Assembly: GCF_002954455.1 (NCBI RefSeq)
Contig: NZ_MSCC01000001.1
Span: forward strand, 948,823-1,012,822
DNA from: Photobacterium aquimaris
GTDB taxonomy: Bacteria > Pseudomonadota > Gammaproteobacteria > Enterobacterales > Vibrionaceae
Length of the DNA stretch: 64,000 nt
Direction: 5' to 3'
The notes beneath the pieces are model-generated. The model had not been told where the DNA came from, did not search any database, and worked only from the letters and a program-made list of their open reading frames with translations. A program made the translations under genes and the position numbers. Numbering within the stretch: the first letter of the stretch is position 1; each line of letters begins with the position of its first letter. Below, in pieces: positions 1 through 9,019 of this stretch.

Positions 1-22
1 GATTAAGCCGTTTATTTTAAAA

Positions 23-99
23 TGGTGCTCGCTACTGGACTCGAACCAGTGACACCTTGCATGTCATGCAAGTACTCTAACCAACTGAGCTAAGCGAGC
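23..99 (-). tRNA. tRNA-Val (anticodon GAC)
   Basis: The minus strand reads as a complete 77-nt cloverleaf with CCA encoded. The acceptor arm is GCTCGCT/AGCGAGC, the D-arm has AGCTCAGTTGGTTAGAG, the anticodon stem CTTGC/GCAAG closes the 7-base loop ATGACAT, and the T-arm has GGTTCGAGTCC. The loop gives anticodon GAC, so it reads Val GUC/GUU codons. A well-spaced promoter lies just upstream. Only the 22 bases beyond the 3' end are visible, so whether it heads a larger tRNA operon cannot be judged. Confidence 0.95.
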
Positions 100-145
100 A
101 ATTTCAGCTTAATTACTGTTTAAATGTAATCAGCGAATGACAAGC

Positions 146-174
146 ATAGTAGCGAGTCACCGTAATCTAGGCAA
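146..174 (-). promoter_or_regulatory. Sigma-70-like promoter for tRNA-Val
   Basis: On the minus strand a TTGCCT -35 box (169-174) and a TACTAT -10 box (146-151) are separated by exactly 17 bases. The expected start would leave about 40 nt of 5' leader before the mature tRNA at 99. Seen in sequence; promoter function is inference. Confidence 0.6.
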
Positions 175-319
175 GTGTTTAAATAGAGTTTTTTAGTGAA
201 TTCAGTGCGTTTGCTTGCACAATAGCCAATTTGGTGGTGGAGAAATAGCCGAATGTGAGATCGCGCATATTCTTAGCGGGAAGAGTCACTAGCAAAGTAC
301 TAGTGACTACACAATTGAA

Positions 320-581
320 TTATTGAAGCAGTTCGTGGTTTTCTGGTAATAGACGAGTGATCCACAACACCAGTTTATGTTTCATGTTAACGCCGTCTTC
401 TTTATCGACAGCTAAAGGCGTGATTTGTTTGCACTCTACTAACAAGCGATAAATACATTCCACACGATCTGTTGAACCTACACCACGATCTAAATCGTTA
501 AATCCTTGTTTTTTTGCAAAGGCGAAACCAAGTTCTAATGCTTTTTTTTAAAAGTTTTGCTTCGTTTTTATGTTTTTTCAT
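320..581 (-). pseudogene. DUF5062 family protein, frameshifted by one extra A
   Basis: A short gene with a good ribosome site (GGGAGATAAC before ATG at 581) starts M-K-K-H-K-N-E-A-K-L-L-K-K. It then shifts frame at a run of eight A (minus strand; T run at 542-549). With seven A the frame continues as A-L-E-L-G-F-A-F-A-K-K-Q-G-F to the stop at 320-322, giving an 86-residue protein. I recognise it as the small DUF5062 family of Vibrionaceae (function unknown). As written, translation stops soon after the run. The rest of the reading frame is undamaged, so this may be a sequencing error, a fresh mutation or slippage; it is not a decayed gene. Confidence 0.7.
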
Positions 582-675
582 TGTTATCTCCCTTAACCTC
601 TACAATGTAGTCTAGTTTACCTATTCTAAAAATGAACTAATAGTAACAAAAATGATAATTGAGGTTGGTAGCAAG

Positions 676-1740
676 TTATTGATGCCCAACCTTAAATTGA
701 CAACGTTCAAATAATCGTTGCCAATAATGAACATGCTCAAGAGTGGCTTGTTGAAATTGATGCTGTAGTTGACCCTCAAAATAATCATCAGCGTACAAGG
801 TCATCGCTGATGATGGTTGAATATGGTTTTTAACGAGCTTGGTGTAGAAGCGGTGTAAATAAGGCTGTAACTGTTGGTATTGAGATTGTAATGTACTTAA
901 ATACGGTTGAATATCAGTGACGTAATATTTATAAAAAACGTTACGTAAATATAGAGCCTGTTGATTATTAATATTTGGGCCGCAAAGTACAGTACTCTCA
1001 TGCTGGTTCAGTTGAGTTGTAATAGTATTAAGTACAGCTGTTATGCGCACTATGGAATAAAATAGCTGCCCAATATAGTGTATATTATGAATTTGCTGCT
1101 GATGATAAAGGAGAAGATCAATATTTTTTGCTGTCAGGGTTGTGAATGCCTGTGACATATTCGTTGAAGTAACTGTTGTCGTTAGTGTCGCTAAATAATC
1201 AAATGCTGCTAAATTTTCGATATAACCACTAAATTGCTGTAGCTCTAGCACTTGATGACCTAAGGTAAATTGCTGTCGCCACTCTTGACTAGTAAATGCC
1301 ATATTCCAGATTACGCGTGGTAATTGTTGTTGCTTTTGATGATAAATATCCATTAATTGAGAGTGCAAAGGGTCGCTACTATCAATAACATTTAAACAGT
1401 GATCGAGTTGTTTTAAAAATAACAATTCATAACGTAGTTGACGAGTTTGATCCTGTACCTTGCCTAATATTGAATTACGCTCTGCAATTAACTGAAATAA
1501 ACCACATTGACGTAATTCATACGCATTTAATAATCCAATACGAATATCTGCAACTGGCTGTTTGAGAGAGCGGGCGACGGGAAGGGCGGCTAAATTCAAC
1601 CGCGGAGTTTCTGCTGGCGTAATCCTTAATACGTTAGCAAGTCGTTGTTGATAACTGTCTAATAATGCTTCAGTGGTGTTTTCTTTGCAGCCAGTAAGTA
1701 GCAATACACAACAAAGCACCAATAATGGTATTTTCATCAT
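676..1740 (-). CDS. DUF3080-type lipoprotein
   Basis: Encodes a 354-residue protein starting MM, with a lipoprotein signal peptide: hydrophobic residues 5-16, then the lipobox L-L-T-G-C with the lipidated Cys at residue 18. The mature part is helix-rich, Gln/Leu/Tyr-rich and has no catalytic motif I recognise. Layout and the conserved pattern around residues 27-45 fit the DUF3080 family of Vibrio and Photobacterium lipoproteins of unknown function. It lies downstream of norM on the same strand, but a terminator sits between them, so it probably has its own promoter within 1741-1841. Likely outer-membrane anchored (inference from the residue after Cys, Lys, not Asp). Confidence 0.65.
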   Translation of the reverse strand: MMKIPLLVLCCVLLLTGCKENTTEALLDSYQQRLANVLRITPAETPRLNLAALPVARSLKQPVADIRIGLLNAYELRQCGLFQLIAERNSILGKVQDQTRQLRYELLFLKQLDHCLNVIDSSDPLHSQLMDIYHQKQQQLPRVIWNMAFTSQEWRQQFTLGHQVLELQQFSGYIENLAAFDYLATLTTTVTSTNMSQAFTTLTAKNIDLLLYHQQQIHNIHYIGQLFYSIVRITAVLNTITTQLNQHESTVLCGPNINNQQALYLRNVFYKYYVTDIQPYLSTLQSQYQQLQPYLHRFYTKLVKNHIQPSSAMTLYADDYFEGQLQHQFQQATLEHVHYWQRLFERCQFKVGHQ

Positions 1741-1793
1741 ACTCTATCGTTGGTCACGGTATATTAAGCATATGCAACCACACAATTTTAGAC

Positions 1794-1819
1794 AAAAAAA
1801 AGCGATCCTCAGATCACTT
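1794..1819 (-). terminator. Intrinsic terminator of norM
   Basis: On the minus strand an 8-bp stem AAGTGATC/GATCGCTT with a four-base loop (1800-1819) is followed by a run of T (1794-1801). It begins 22 bases after the norM stop codon. Confidence 0.8.
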
Positions 1820-1841
1820 TTTAATAATACAGAGTTAACAG

Positions 1842-3212
1842 TTAACGTAATGACATTTCAATTTGTCGTTGATGGTCAAGTTTATGTACCCAACGCATAC
1901 GCATACCAAGCAAGATTGCGGCCGATGTTAAGCCAATAATAAAGCCAATCCAGAAACCCTCTGGCCCCATTGGTTTTACTATCCAATCGGTCATTCCTAA
2001 AATGTACCCAATCGGTAGTCCTAATAGCCAATAAGCGATAAAAGTACAGAAGAAGATCGCGCGCATATCTTTATAGCCGCGTAGTGCACCAGCGGCAACA
2101 ACTTGTACTGCATCACTACATTGGTAAATAGCGGCTAATAACAACAATTGACCAGCAAACATAATAACTTCAGGGTTATCTGTATACAGTAATGCAATTT
2201 GCTCGCGGAAAATCACCGTTAAAATTGCCGTACAAAATGCTAACGATGTGCCGACAATCAAACCGCAATGACTAGCAATTTTAGCACCAATAATATCCTC
2301 TTGACCCATTTTATGGCCAACTCGAATGCTGACAGCTGCCGCTAAACTCATTGGTAACATATAAACTAACGATGAGAAATTCATTGCAATCTGGTGTGAA
2401 GCCACTTTCATTGGCCCAAGTGGCGAGATCAATAATGCAATAACGGCAAATAGAGACACTTCAAAAAACAATGATGCAGCCACCGGAAAGCCTAGTTTAA
2501 ACAAACGACTAATTGCGGCAAACTTAGGCGGGTAGATCACGCCAAACACATTCAAACTGTTAAGACGTTTATTGATTAGAACAAACGCCAGCATGGCAAA
2601 AAACATGAACCAATACACGATAGCGGTTGCAATACCACAGCCAACACCACCCAGTGCTGGCATGCCAAATTTACCGTAAACAAAAATCCAGTTGAGCGGG
2701 ATGTTAAGTAAAAGTCCTAAAAAGCCAATCACCATACCAGGAATGGTAAACGATAAACCTTCAGAGAAACTTTTTAGGGTTTGGAAAAATAAAAATGCGG
2801 GTACGGCGAATAATACTGCATGTAAATAGCCGACGGTCTTTTCCGCAAGTACTGGCTCGACATCCATGTAATGGATCAAACTTCCCGCATTGTACAGAAT
2901 CAACATAGTGGGAATGGAAATCAATACTGCGAGAATAAAAGCCGTCTGAATTTCAAAGGGGATTTTGTCCTTTTTACCTGATCCACTCAGTTGGGCCACG
3001 ATAGGAACAATCGCCATCAGCAAACCCACTCCAAATAAAATTGAAGGTAGCCAAATACTTGCAGCAACCGCAACGGCAGCCATATCGGTTGCACTGACGC
3101 CACCTGCCATAACGGTATCAACGAATCCCATTGATGTCTGGGCAACAGAGGCAATTAAAACAGGTATCGCAAGTTTGAGCAGTTGTGTGGTTTCTTTGGT
3201 GTAGTTTTGCAC
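1842..3212 (-). CDS. norM: MATE-family multidrug efflux pump NorM
   Basis: This 456-residue, 12-helix inner-membrane protein matches Vibrio NorM over its whole length. It exports cationic drugs, dyes and fluoroquinolones, driven by Na+ or H+. Visible family residues are the conserved Asp in G-F-V-D-T (residue 32, D36 of V. cholerae NorM), the Glu in F-F-E-V-S-L (E255 equivalent) and the Asp in S-D-A-V-Q-V-V (D371 equivalent). These are the cation-site residues known from the V. cholerae structure. The start is GTG at 3212, with GGAG upstream. It ends in its own terminator. In Vibrio it normally lies divergently beside riboflavin synthase; here a four-gene glycosylation operon sits between the two. 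Confidence 0.95.
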   Translation of the reverse strand: MQNYTKETTQLLKLAIPVLIASVAQTSMGFVDTVMAGGVSATDMAAVAVAASIWLPSILFGVGLLMAIVPIVAQLSGSGKKDKIPFEIQTAFILAVLISIPTMLILYNAGSLIHYMDVEPVLAEKTVGYLHAVLFAVPAFLFFQTLKSFSEGLSFTIPGMVIGFLGLLLNIPLNWIFVYGKFGMPALGGVGCGIATAIVYWFMFFAMLAFVLINKRLNSLNVFGVIYPPKFAAISRLFKLGFPVAASLFFEVSLFAVIALLISPLGPMKVASHQIAMNFSSLVYMLPMSLAAAVSIRVGHKMGQEDIIGAKIASHCGLIVGTSLAFCTAILTVIFREQIALLYTDNPEVIMFAGQLLLLAAIYQCSDAVQVVAAGALRGYKDMRAIFFCTFIAYWLLGLPIGYILGMTDWIVKPMGPEGFWIGFIIGLTSAAILLGMRMRWVHKLDHQRQIEMSLR

Positions 3213-3350
3213 TCAGCATAGCTCCAAAAATGAAGAATAAAGGGGGGAGTAAATGAATAGCGGCTAGGCACTATTTAATGCATTCTAAATATGGCTGGAT
3301 TATATAAATAAAATCCACAAAACCAAGTAATATTTATCACTTTATGCATA

Positions 3351-3388
3351 TAAAAAAAACGGCCTCGATAACTTGAAATCGAGGCCGT
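3351..3388 (-). terminator. Terminator of the glycosylation operon
   Basis: Perfect 11-bp stem ACGGCCTCGAT/ATCGAGGCCGT (3359-3369 with 3378-3388) and an eight-base loop. On the minus strand it runs into eight T at 3351-3358. It lies 30 bases after the last gene of the 3418-6626 operon. Confidence 0.88.
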
Positions 3389-3417
3389 TAGCTTAAGTTT
3401 ACAGTAAGGGTACTGAG

Positions 3418-4572
3418 TTAGACTGTAAAAAAGTGATGTCCAAAGAAACCTATCGCAATAAAGGTACTTGCGGCACTAAAAATACACAGCATTGGCGTTT
3501 TAATATTAGGGTAACGTTCGACAAGTAAGGCTAATCCAAGGAAGGTTGGATAAAGGCCAAATGCGTAACGTGGCATGGCATTAAGGCTTGATGAAAGCGG
3601 TAGTATTAAACAAATAAACATAAATAGCGCTTCGGCATAATATTTACGCACAACCAAGTAAATATTAAGTGCAAACGAAAGTAGCGCCATGATGGTGAGA
3701 TATAATTTCGGACCACCTGTTTCAAAACCAAACATTAACCAATGAAATGGATTAGTCAGTTGACGTCCCCAAGCTATTTGAATATGGCCAAATGCAAGTG
3801 CATCTCCAACATGGAAATACAAATAGGTCATAAAGCTAAAAAAGCCAATAGGGATAACCCAAATAGCCGCTAAAACTTTTAATGCTGGTGTTTTAAAGCG
3901 TAAGAAACTTTGAATACCGTAGTGTTGAAGCGCAATAATTAATACAGGGAAGACTAAGAATACACCAAGGTTACGAGTTACAGCGGCAAGCATGCCTAAA
4001 ATAGCAACCCAAAACCACTGTTGGCGATAGCTAAATAAGAACACACCAGCTACTAAAGCAATAAAGAGTGGCTCGGTATAACCAGCAGAGGAGTAAACCG
4101 TATAAGGTGAAAAACACAAGATCCATACCATGGTAGAACGTGTTGCAGCACTTATTTTTAGCTGCTTGAGCACCATTAATACCATTGGAATGCTAAATAA
4201 AAATGCGAGATTAGATGCAAATGCTAACCCAAAGCGGTAGTTATTAATCGGGTTTTCAAACGAGGTTAAGTGCGAGAATATCCATCCTAGAAAGGGCTGC
4301 AATGGCATAAACGCCCAATTTGCTGCATTTTTTTGACCAAGCCATTGTGGAACAAGATCATAACCATTATCAATTATGCGATAAAACCACACGCAGTCAA
4401 AACGACAAACTGTTTGTAGTAAAGGTTGTTCTGCATAATGCCCAGTCATGAACATATTAACACCCCACAGACCAAGGGCGTAGATAACAATACGGCTAAC
4501 AATGACAGCAAAGATCAGATTTAACCAATCTTTGCGGGTAAGACGAATGTCTGTAATAGATAAGGGATTCAT
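3418..4572 (-). CDS. PIG-V-like integral membrane mannosyltransferase
   Basis: A 384-residue polytopic protein with about 9-10 predicted membrane segments. The first periplasmic loop carries R-F-D-C-V-W-F-Y-R-I-I-D-N-G-Y (around residues 57-71), followed by a F-M-P-L-Q-P stretch. This is the arrangement of the PIG-V/GT-C mannosyltransferases, which move a sugar from a polyprenyl-phosphate donor on the outer face of the membrane. The gene overlaps the GtrA-like gene by four bases (ATGA), so the two are translationally coupled. Inferred role: final transfer of the sugar that the upstream GtrB-like enzyme loads onto undecaprenyl phosphate. The acceptor is not evident. Confidence 0.7.
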   Translation of the reverse strand: MNPLSITDIRLTRKDWLNLIFAVIVSRIVIYALGLWGVNMFMTGHYAEQPLLQTVCRFDCVWFYRIIDNGYDLVPQWLGQKNAANWAFMPLQPFLGWIFSHLTSFENPINNYRFGLAFASNLAFLFSIPMVLMVLKQLKISAATRSTMVWILCFSPYTVYSSAGYTEPLFIALVAGVFLFSYRQQWFWVAILGMLAAVTRNLGVFLVFPVLIIALQHYGIQSFLRFKTPALKVLAAIWVIPIGFFSFMTYLYFHVGDALAFGHIQIAWGRQLTNPFHWLMFGFETGGPKLYLTIMALLSFALNIYLVVRKYYAEALFMFICLILPLSSSLNAMPRYAFGLYPTFLGLALLVERYPNIKTPMLCIFSAASTFIAIGFFGHHFFTV

Positions 4573-4949
4573 TTAAAGACCCAAAATTTTGATAAAATAA
4601 AAGTAATAATTGGTACACACAAGGTTGAAATAGTGACTGCTATCCATCCCTTAACATGTGCTGTTTGTAACAATGTCACCAAAATAAGGTTATTAATTAA
4701 AAAACCAAATAGAGACACGGCCAAGAATTTAAAAAACGAGCCTTTTTGGGCAAAAGTAAAATGGCGGTGACCAAAATACGACACTAAAAAAGCGACGGAA
4801 AATCCTAGAATATTGGCCATATATTCTGAAGGGTGTGCCATTTGAAAAAAATACAAGCGCACAATCGACAAATGTACTGCTGTGGCTAATAACCCAACAA
4901 TAGCGAAACGGTTAAGTTGCCAAAAATGTTTAACAAAAGAATTACTCAT
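4569..4949 (-). CDS. GtrA-like membrane protein (lipid-sugar flippase family)
   Basis: The 126-residue product has four hydrophobic segments and the GtrA pattern: an N-terminal F-A-I-V-G-L-L-A-T-A, a middle helix followed by R-H-F-T-F, and a C-terminal F-I-L-S-K-F-W-V-F. GtrA-family proteins are thought to help flip undecaprenyl-phosphate-linked sugars across the inner membrane. The gene overlaps its upstream neighbour by eight bases and its downstream neighbour by four, placing it in the middle of a tightly coupled operon. Confidence 0.85.
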   Translation of the reverse strand: MSNSFVKHFWQLNRFAIVGLLATAVHLSIVRLYFFQMAHPSEYMANILGFSVAFLVSYFGHRHFTFAQKGSFFKFLAVSLFGFLINNLILVTLLQTAHVKGWIAVTISTLCVPIITFILSKFWVFK

Positions 4950-5976
4950 AATGATGACTAGGTTTATTTACTGTTGTTTGAGTGCGATGTTGATTGTTTG
5001 ATGCTGGTGGATTATTTTTATAATTCCCATACACATCTTCTACTAAATAGATCGGTCGGTGTTTAAGCTCAGTATAAATACGGCTAACATAGCCACCAAT
5101 CACACCTAAAGATATCAGTTGAATACCGCCTAAAAATAGCACCACAGAAATGGTGGAGGCATAACCAGGGGTATGGATTCCAAAACAGATCGCACTAATA
5201 ACGATGTACATTAAAAAGATGAAAGATAAGAATGAAATTCCAAAACCGACAAAGCCCCAAACACGTAATGGCCAAGCTGTAAAACTTGTGATGCCATCCA
5301 TTGCAAAATTCCACAGCTTCCAATAATTAAATTTGGTGTCGCCAATAAGACGTTCTGGACGCTGAAAATTTACCCCAATAGCGCGCAATGATGACCACGC
5401 TAGCAAGCCTTTCATAAAACGATTACGTTCAGGTAATTGTTTAACTGTTTCGATTACGCGACGGTTTATTAATCGAAAATCTCCCGCATTTTCTGGTAGT
5501 GTGGTTTCGACTGATAAAAAGTTAAAGAAACGGTAAAAACCGCCAGCAGTTAAGCGTTTAGTATAAGTATCTTGTGAGCGATCAACGCGAACACCATAAA
5601 TCGTGTCATAATTACCCGTTAACCACAGATCAACAAATTCTAAAATTACTTCAGGTGGATCTTGTAAATCAACATCCATGATGACGGCAGCATCGCCTTG
5701 AACGTAGTCTAAACCTGCAGTCATTGCGGCTTCTTTGCCAAAGTTACGGGCGAGATTTACCAATGAGATACTTGGATCTTGTTCTATCATTCTATCAATA
5801 ACGTGCCGAGTATTATCTTTACTGCCGTCATTAATAAACACAATGTCGATGTGTGAGCGAATGCTACTGAGTTTGTCATTGATAGCCGCTAAGAAGGGCT
5901 CAATAGCAACCTCTTCGTTATAAACGGGCACAATAAGCGATAAACGGTAATCAAGCGGGTTTGGTTTATTATTCAT
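4942..5976 (-). CDS. GtrB/ArnC-like polyprenyl-phosphate glycosyltransferase (GT2)
   Basis: The 344-residue protein has a cytoplasmic GT-A domain (I-V-P-V-Y-N-E-E near residue 15, F-I-N-D-G-S-K-D-N-T near 46, D-V-D-L-Q-D-P-P with the metal-binding DxD near 101, G-D-F-R-L-I near 165 and N-R-F-M-K-G near 184). Two membrane helices follow (about 235-300) and then a polar tail. This is the layout of GtrB, YfdH and ArnC, which load glucose or another sugar from a nucleotide donor onto undecaprenyl phosphate. The immediate GtrA-like and PIG-V-like neighbours complete a GtrABC-style glycosylation route. The sugar is not known. Confidence 0.88.
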   Translation of the reverse strand: MNNKPNPLDYRLSLIVPVYNEEVAIEPFLAAINDKLSSIRSHIDIVFINDGSKDNTRHVIDRMIEQDPSISLVNLARNFGKEAAMTAGLDYVQGDAAVIMDVDLQDPPEVILEFVDLWLTGNYDTIYGVRVDRSQDTYTKRLTAGGFYRFFNFLSVETTLPENAGDFRLINRRVIETVKQLPERNRFMKGLLAWSSLRAIGVNFQRPERLIGDTKFNYWKLWNFAMDGITSFTAWPLRVWGFVGFGISFLSFIFLMYIVISAICFGIHTPGYASTISVVLFLGGIQLISLGVIGGYVSRIYTELKHRPIYLVEDVYGNYKNNPPASNNQHRTQTTVNKPSHHYE

Positions 5977-6626
5977 TCGACGTTCCCAATTTTTTGATTA
6001 AAAGAGCCAGCACTATGTGGCAAAGCTAAAGTATCTACATTCGTTGGTGTTAGACTTATTGCCGTAACTTGTAGTGGTGTTGGCGTAGTTAATATGAATG
6101 ATTGTAATTGTTGTGATGCTGCTAAAAATTGTTGTTTTGGCAGTTGAGCAACCAGTGTATTTCCCTGTGTTTGCGGTAATAATGTGCCTTGGTGATGATT
6201 AAAGGTAAACGTCAATGGTTTTAGCGGTTGCTGCGTTTTTGCTAAGGTAAATGTAATCTTAACATTGGTTGTAGGTTCATTCGGTAATGTAAAGTATAAA
6301 CCACCTTGCTGCGACAGCTGGCGCATATGATTACGGGTATTAAAACTCCAGCCAGCTCGAGATAAATTGGGCACATTATTGGTTGTATTTAAGGTGCTTG
6401 GTAATGTTAGCGCAAGGTTAGGTTGTTTAGGTTGCCAATATAAGGTCTGATTTTTAATATAGTATGCTTTATAAGCAAGGCTGACATTAGGCGTTATTGC
6501 TTTATAAAGTACCCAAACATAATATCCAGATAACACCACTAACAAGCTAATAAGTAAAATGCGTAAAATAGTTTGTTGCTGTTGTTGTGGTGACAATGTA
6601 ACGGTTGACGAGGCATTAGCGGCCAT
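5973..6626 (-). CDS. Unknown one-pass membrane protein, first gene of the glycosylation operon
   Basis: 217 residues: a short cytoplasmic N-terminus with a Gln run (residues 14-18), one membrane helix (about 21-43) and a periplasmic domain rich in Thr, Gln, Pro and Leu, with almost no charged residues. I recognise no family. It overlaps the GT2 gene by four bases, so it is produced with it; a role as accessory or acceptor protein for the sugar pathway is inference from position. It begins MAANASS. Confidence 0.5.
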   Translation of the reverse strand: MAANASSTVTLSPQQQQQTILRILLISLLVVLSGYYVWVLYKAITPNVSLAYKAYYIKNQTLYWQPKQPNLALTLPSTLNTTNNVPNLSRAGWSFNTRNHMRQLSQQGGLYFTLPNEPTTNVKITFTLAKTQQPLKPLTFTFNHHQGTLLPQTQGNTLVAQLPKQQFLAASQQLQSFILTTPTPLQVTAISLTPTNVDTLALPHSAGSFNQKIGNVE

Positions 6627-6681
6627 GATGCACCTTTAAATAGATGTTATTTATTGACTAGGTTGACTAGGTATAAAATAG

Positions 6682-6709
6682 AAAAGTTAGTCAAAATTGG
6701 CTAACTTTT
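6682..6709. other. Hairpin in the norM-side/ribE divergent spacer
   Basis: The 272-base spacer between the membrane-protein gene (minus) and ribE (plus) holds a 9-bp hairpin, AAAAGTTAG/CTAACTTTT (6682-6690, 6701-6709). A tandem TTGACTAGG repeat lies just before it, and a near-palindrome CACTTTTAAAGTG around 6733-6749. These could be operators for the divergent promoters. No FMN riboswitch core is visible. Confidence 0.3.
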
Positions 6710-6898
6710 ATTGTTATACAATTAATACGCTTATGGCACTTTTAAAGTGTCACCTCAATGTCAAAAAGTTATTCTTGATAACTATAGCTGACAAGAACGT
6801 TACTTTATCGAGCATTTTATGTGCGTTTGTATTAATAATATTTAATAAACTGATATATTAATCATAGAGTAAATAAGTGAAATAATATAAGGATAGGT

Positions 6899-7513
6899 AT
6901 GTTTACTGGAATTATACAAGCTACTGCACAAGTCGTTAGTATTGATAAAAAAACGCAGTTTCAAACGCATATTATTCGTTTACCTTTTGAGATGACTCAA
7001 GGATTAGTAGTGGGTGCTTCTGTGGCGCACAATGGCTGTTGTTTGACGGTAACGGAAATTAATGATCAATTAGTATCGTTTGATTTAATGCAAGAAACAT
7101 TGAATGTGACCAATTTGGGTCTGCTCAATGTTGGGGATTATGTCAACGTTGAACGTGCAGCTAAGTTTGGCGATGAGATTGGAGGGCATGCCATGTCGGG
7201 TCATATTATGACTACAGCAACAGTCTCAGCCGTAAATATTACTGAAAATAATCATCAAATATGGTTTTCAGTGCCTGCACAATTAATAAAATATATTTTC
7301 ACAAAAGGGTACATCGGTATTGATGGTATTAGCTTAACCATTGGTGAAGTTAAAGACGGCCATTTTAATGTCAATTTAATTCCTGAAACCTTACAACGCA
7401 CTAACCTTAAAAACCGCATAATAAATGATGTTATTAATGTGGAAATTGATCCTCAAACACAAGCTATTGTGGATACTGTTGAACGTATGATGGCAAATAA
7501 GACCCATTATTAA
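6899..7513 (+). CDS. ribE: Riboflavin synthase alpha chain
   Basis: Converts two 6,7-dimethyl-8-ribityllumazine into riboflavin and a pyrimidine in the cytosol. The 204-residue protein has the paired lumazine-binding layout: it begins M-F-T-G-I-I, has N-G-C-C-L-T-V at 45-51 in the first barrel, G-G-H-A-M-S-G-H at 95-102, and [12 protein letters not shown] at 136-147 in the second. Slightly shorter than E. coli RibC (213). An AAGGA ribosome site precedes the ATG. Its 3' end overlaps the convergent CPXCG gene by four bases. It is the only rib gene in the window. Confidence 0.95.
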   Translation: MFTGIIQATAQVVSIDKKTQFQTHIIRLPFEMTQGLVVGASVAHNGCCLTVTEINDQLVSFDLMQETLNVTNLGLLNVGDYVNVERAAKFGDEIGGHAMSGHIMTTATVSAVNITENNHQIWFSVPAQLIKYIFTKGYIGIDGISLTIGEVKDGHFNVNLIPETLQRTNLKNRIINDVINVEIDPQTQAIVDTVERMMANKTHY

Positions 7514-7713
7514 AATATTTGCTCATCGTCAGCATCAACAAATAGATTAATGGTTTTATGTAGTTCATCGACTTCCATGGTTAAATGAATAGGATTACAG
7601 CAAATAGTGCAATCATCATAAAAGTCTTGACTACCAGCACTCGCATCAAGAGGGATTCTTATACTGTGACCGCAATGTGGGCAGCAGACGTTTTGAGTTG
7701 AATATTTGTGCAT
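7510..7713 (-). CDS. CPXCG motif-containing small cysteine-rich protein
   Basis: A 67-residue soluble protein with two paired-cysteine knuckles, C-P-H-C (11-14) and C-T-I-C (35-38), spaced as in a single zinc or iron-binding ribbon. It is acidic toward the C-terminus. This is the CPXCG family, which sits beside riboflavin synthase in many Vibrionales; its role is unknown. A ribosome site (AAGGA) lies before the ATG. The stop codon overlaps the end of the convergent ribE. Confidence 0.85.
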   Translation of the reverse strand: MHKYSTQNVCCPHCGHSIRIPLDASAGSQDFYDDCTICCNPIHLTMEVDELHKTINLFVDADDEQIF

Positions 7714-7872
7714 AATAGATCCTTAATATAAATATGAAAGGCATCGTTTAATAATTGTGCTGTATATTATTATAGATCCTAGTTGGTTGTTCTCTATTTT
7801 GCGAATACAGGTTTGAAGCACCAGCACTATGTGGCAATAGTGCTGGCGTGATATGAAAATAAATAACCTTAA

Positions 7873-8739
7873 TTACTCTTCTAACAGTAACTTGGCAATA
7901 ATATGCTGCGCTTGCCCCATATACTCGCCTCCAAAGAGATTACAGTGGTTAAGAATATGATAAAGATTATAAAGATCTTTACGGTCTTGATAGCCCTCGT
8001 CTAAAGGGTAGACAGATTGATAACCTTTATAGAAGCTAGCAGGAAAACCGCCAAACAACTCTGTCATAGCGATATCACATTCACGATCACCCCAATAAGT
8101 CGCCGGATCAAAAATAATCGGGCCTAATACAGTTAGTGCCGTATTACCATGCCATAAGTCACCATGGAGCAGTGAAGGTTTAGGTTGATGATTACTTAGT
8201 CGTTGCGCGACATTGGCTGTAATTGTGTCAATATCACCAAAATGTAACCCTTTTTCTTCACAAAGTTGTAATTGCCATTCAATGCGTTGTTCTGCAAAAA
8301 ATTTATCCCAGCGACGACGCCATTTATTGGGTTGAGGGGTTAAACCAATATAGTTATCAAAATCAAAACCAAATTCTACTTGGTCGCCCCATAAATGCAG
8401 TTGGGCGAGTTGTTGACCGAGTTTATAGCCAGACTCGTCATCAATGGTTTTAGTGGGAAGATAATTTAGAATAAGAAAAGATTTATCACGACAAGTACCA
8501 AGATGGAAATGTTGTGGTACTTGAACACAATTAGCTTCATTGAGGATACGTAAACTTTCGGCTTCAGTTTCAAAAACAGTAAGCTGATCTTTGTCATTCA
8601 GTTTGATGAAAAAGCGCTGTTCGCCATCGCCAACACAATAGCATTGGTTAACATCACCACCTAGAATAGCTTCACGTTCGTTGATTTTGAACTGTCGACC
8701 AAGTACTTCCGACAACTGGTGAGAAATAGCCTGCCACAT
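7873..8739 (-). CDS. yniA: Fructosamine kinase family protein (YniA-like)
   Basis: The 288-residue kinase-fold protein has a glycine-rich segment (L-G-G-D-V-N-Q near residue 26), the catalytic loop H-G-D-L-W-H-G-N near residues 192-199 and the metal-binding D-P-A-T-Y-W-G-D-R-E near 211-220. These mark the fructosamine/ketosamine-3-kinase family, which phosphorylates sugar adducts on proteins for deglycation; E. coli YniA is the reference. A longer reading from GTG at 8751 is possible, but the strong GGAGGG ribosome site lies directly before ATG 8739, so that start is chosen. Single gene on the minus strand. Confidence 0.9.
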   Translation of the reverse strand: MWQAISHQLSEVLGRQFKINEREAILGGDVNQCYCVGDGEQRFFIKLNDKDQLTVFETEAESLRILNEANCVQVPQHFHLGTCRDKSFLILNYLPTKTIDDESGYKLGQQLAQLHLWGDQVEFGFDFDNYIGLTPQPNKWRRRWDKFFAEQRIEWQLQLCEEKGLHFGDIDTITANVAQRLSNHQPKPSLLHGDLWHGNTALTVLGPIIFDPATYWGDRECDIAMTELFGGFPASFYKGYQSVYPLDEGYQDRKDLYNLYHILNHCNLFGGEYMGQAQHIIAKLLLEE

Positions 8740-9019
8740 AGCACCCTCCACGCATAAAATTGGACTAGATAAAACTTGTCTATCAACATCTTAGTCCATT
8801 TCTTTTATATATATCTGTGAAGTTGATGCTATTTTAAGTAATTCATTAAGGTGTACAGGTGTAACACATTGAAAACAAATGAACTACTTGCTGTTTTGTT
8901 AAAGTTGGAATTTTATTAATCTTAGATAAATATTTATTTTCCTTGGTGATTGTCCGTTTACTTTTAAATATTTGTAGTTACTCTAGGCGAAAATTTATTT
9001 AGTCGTGAAGGACATTATA

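Noticed and set aside
6627..6898. FMN riboswitch before ribE
   Set aside because: None of the conserved RFN core sequences is present; only small hairpins are seen.
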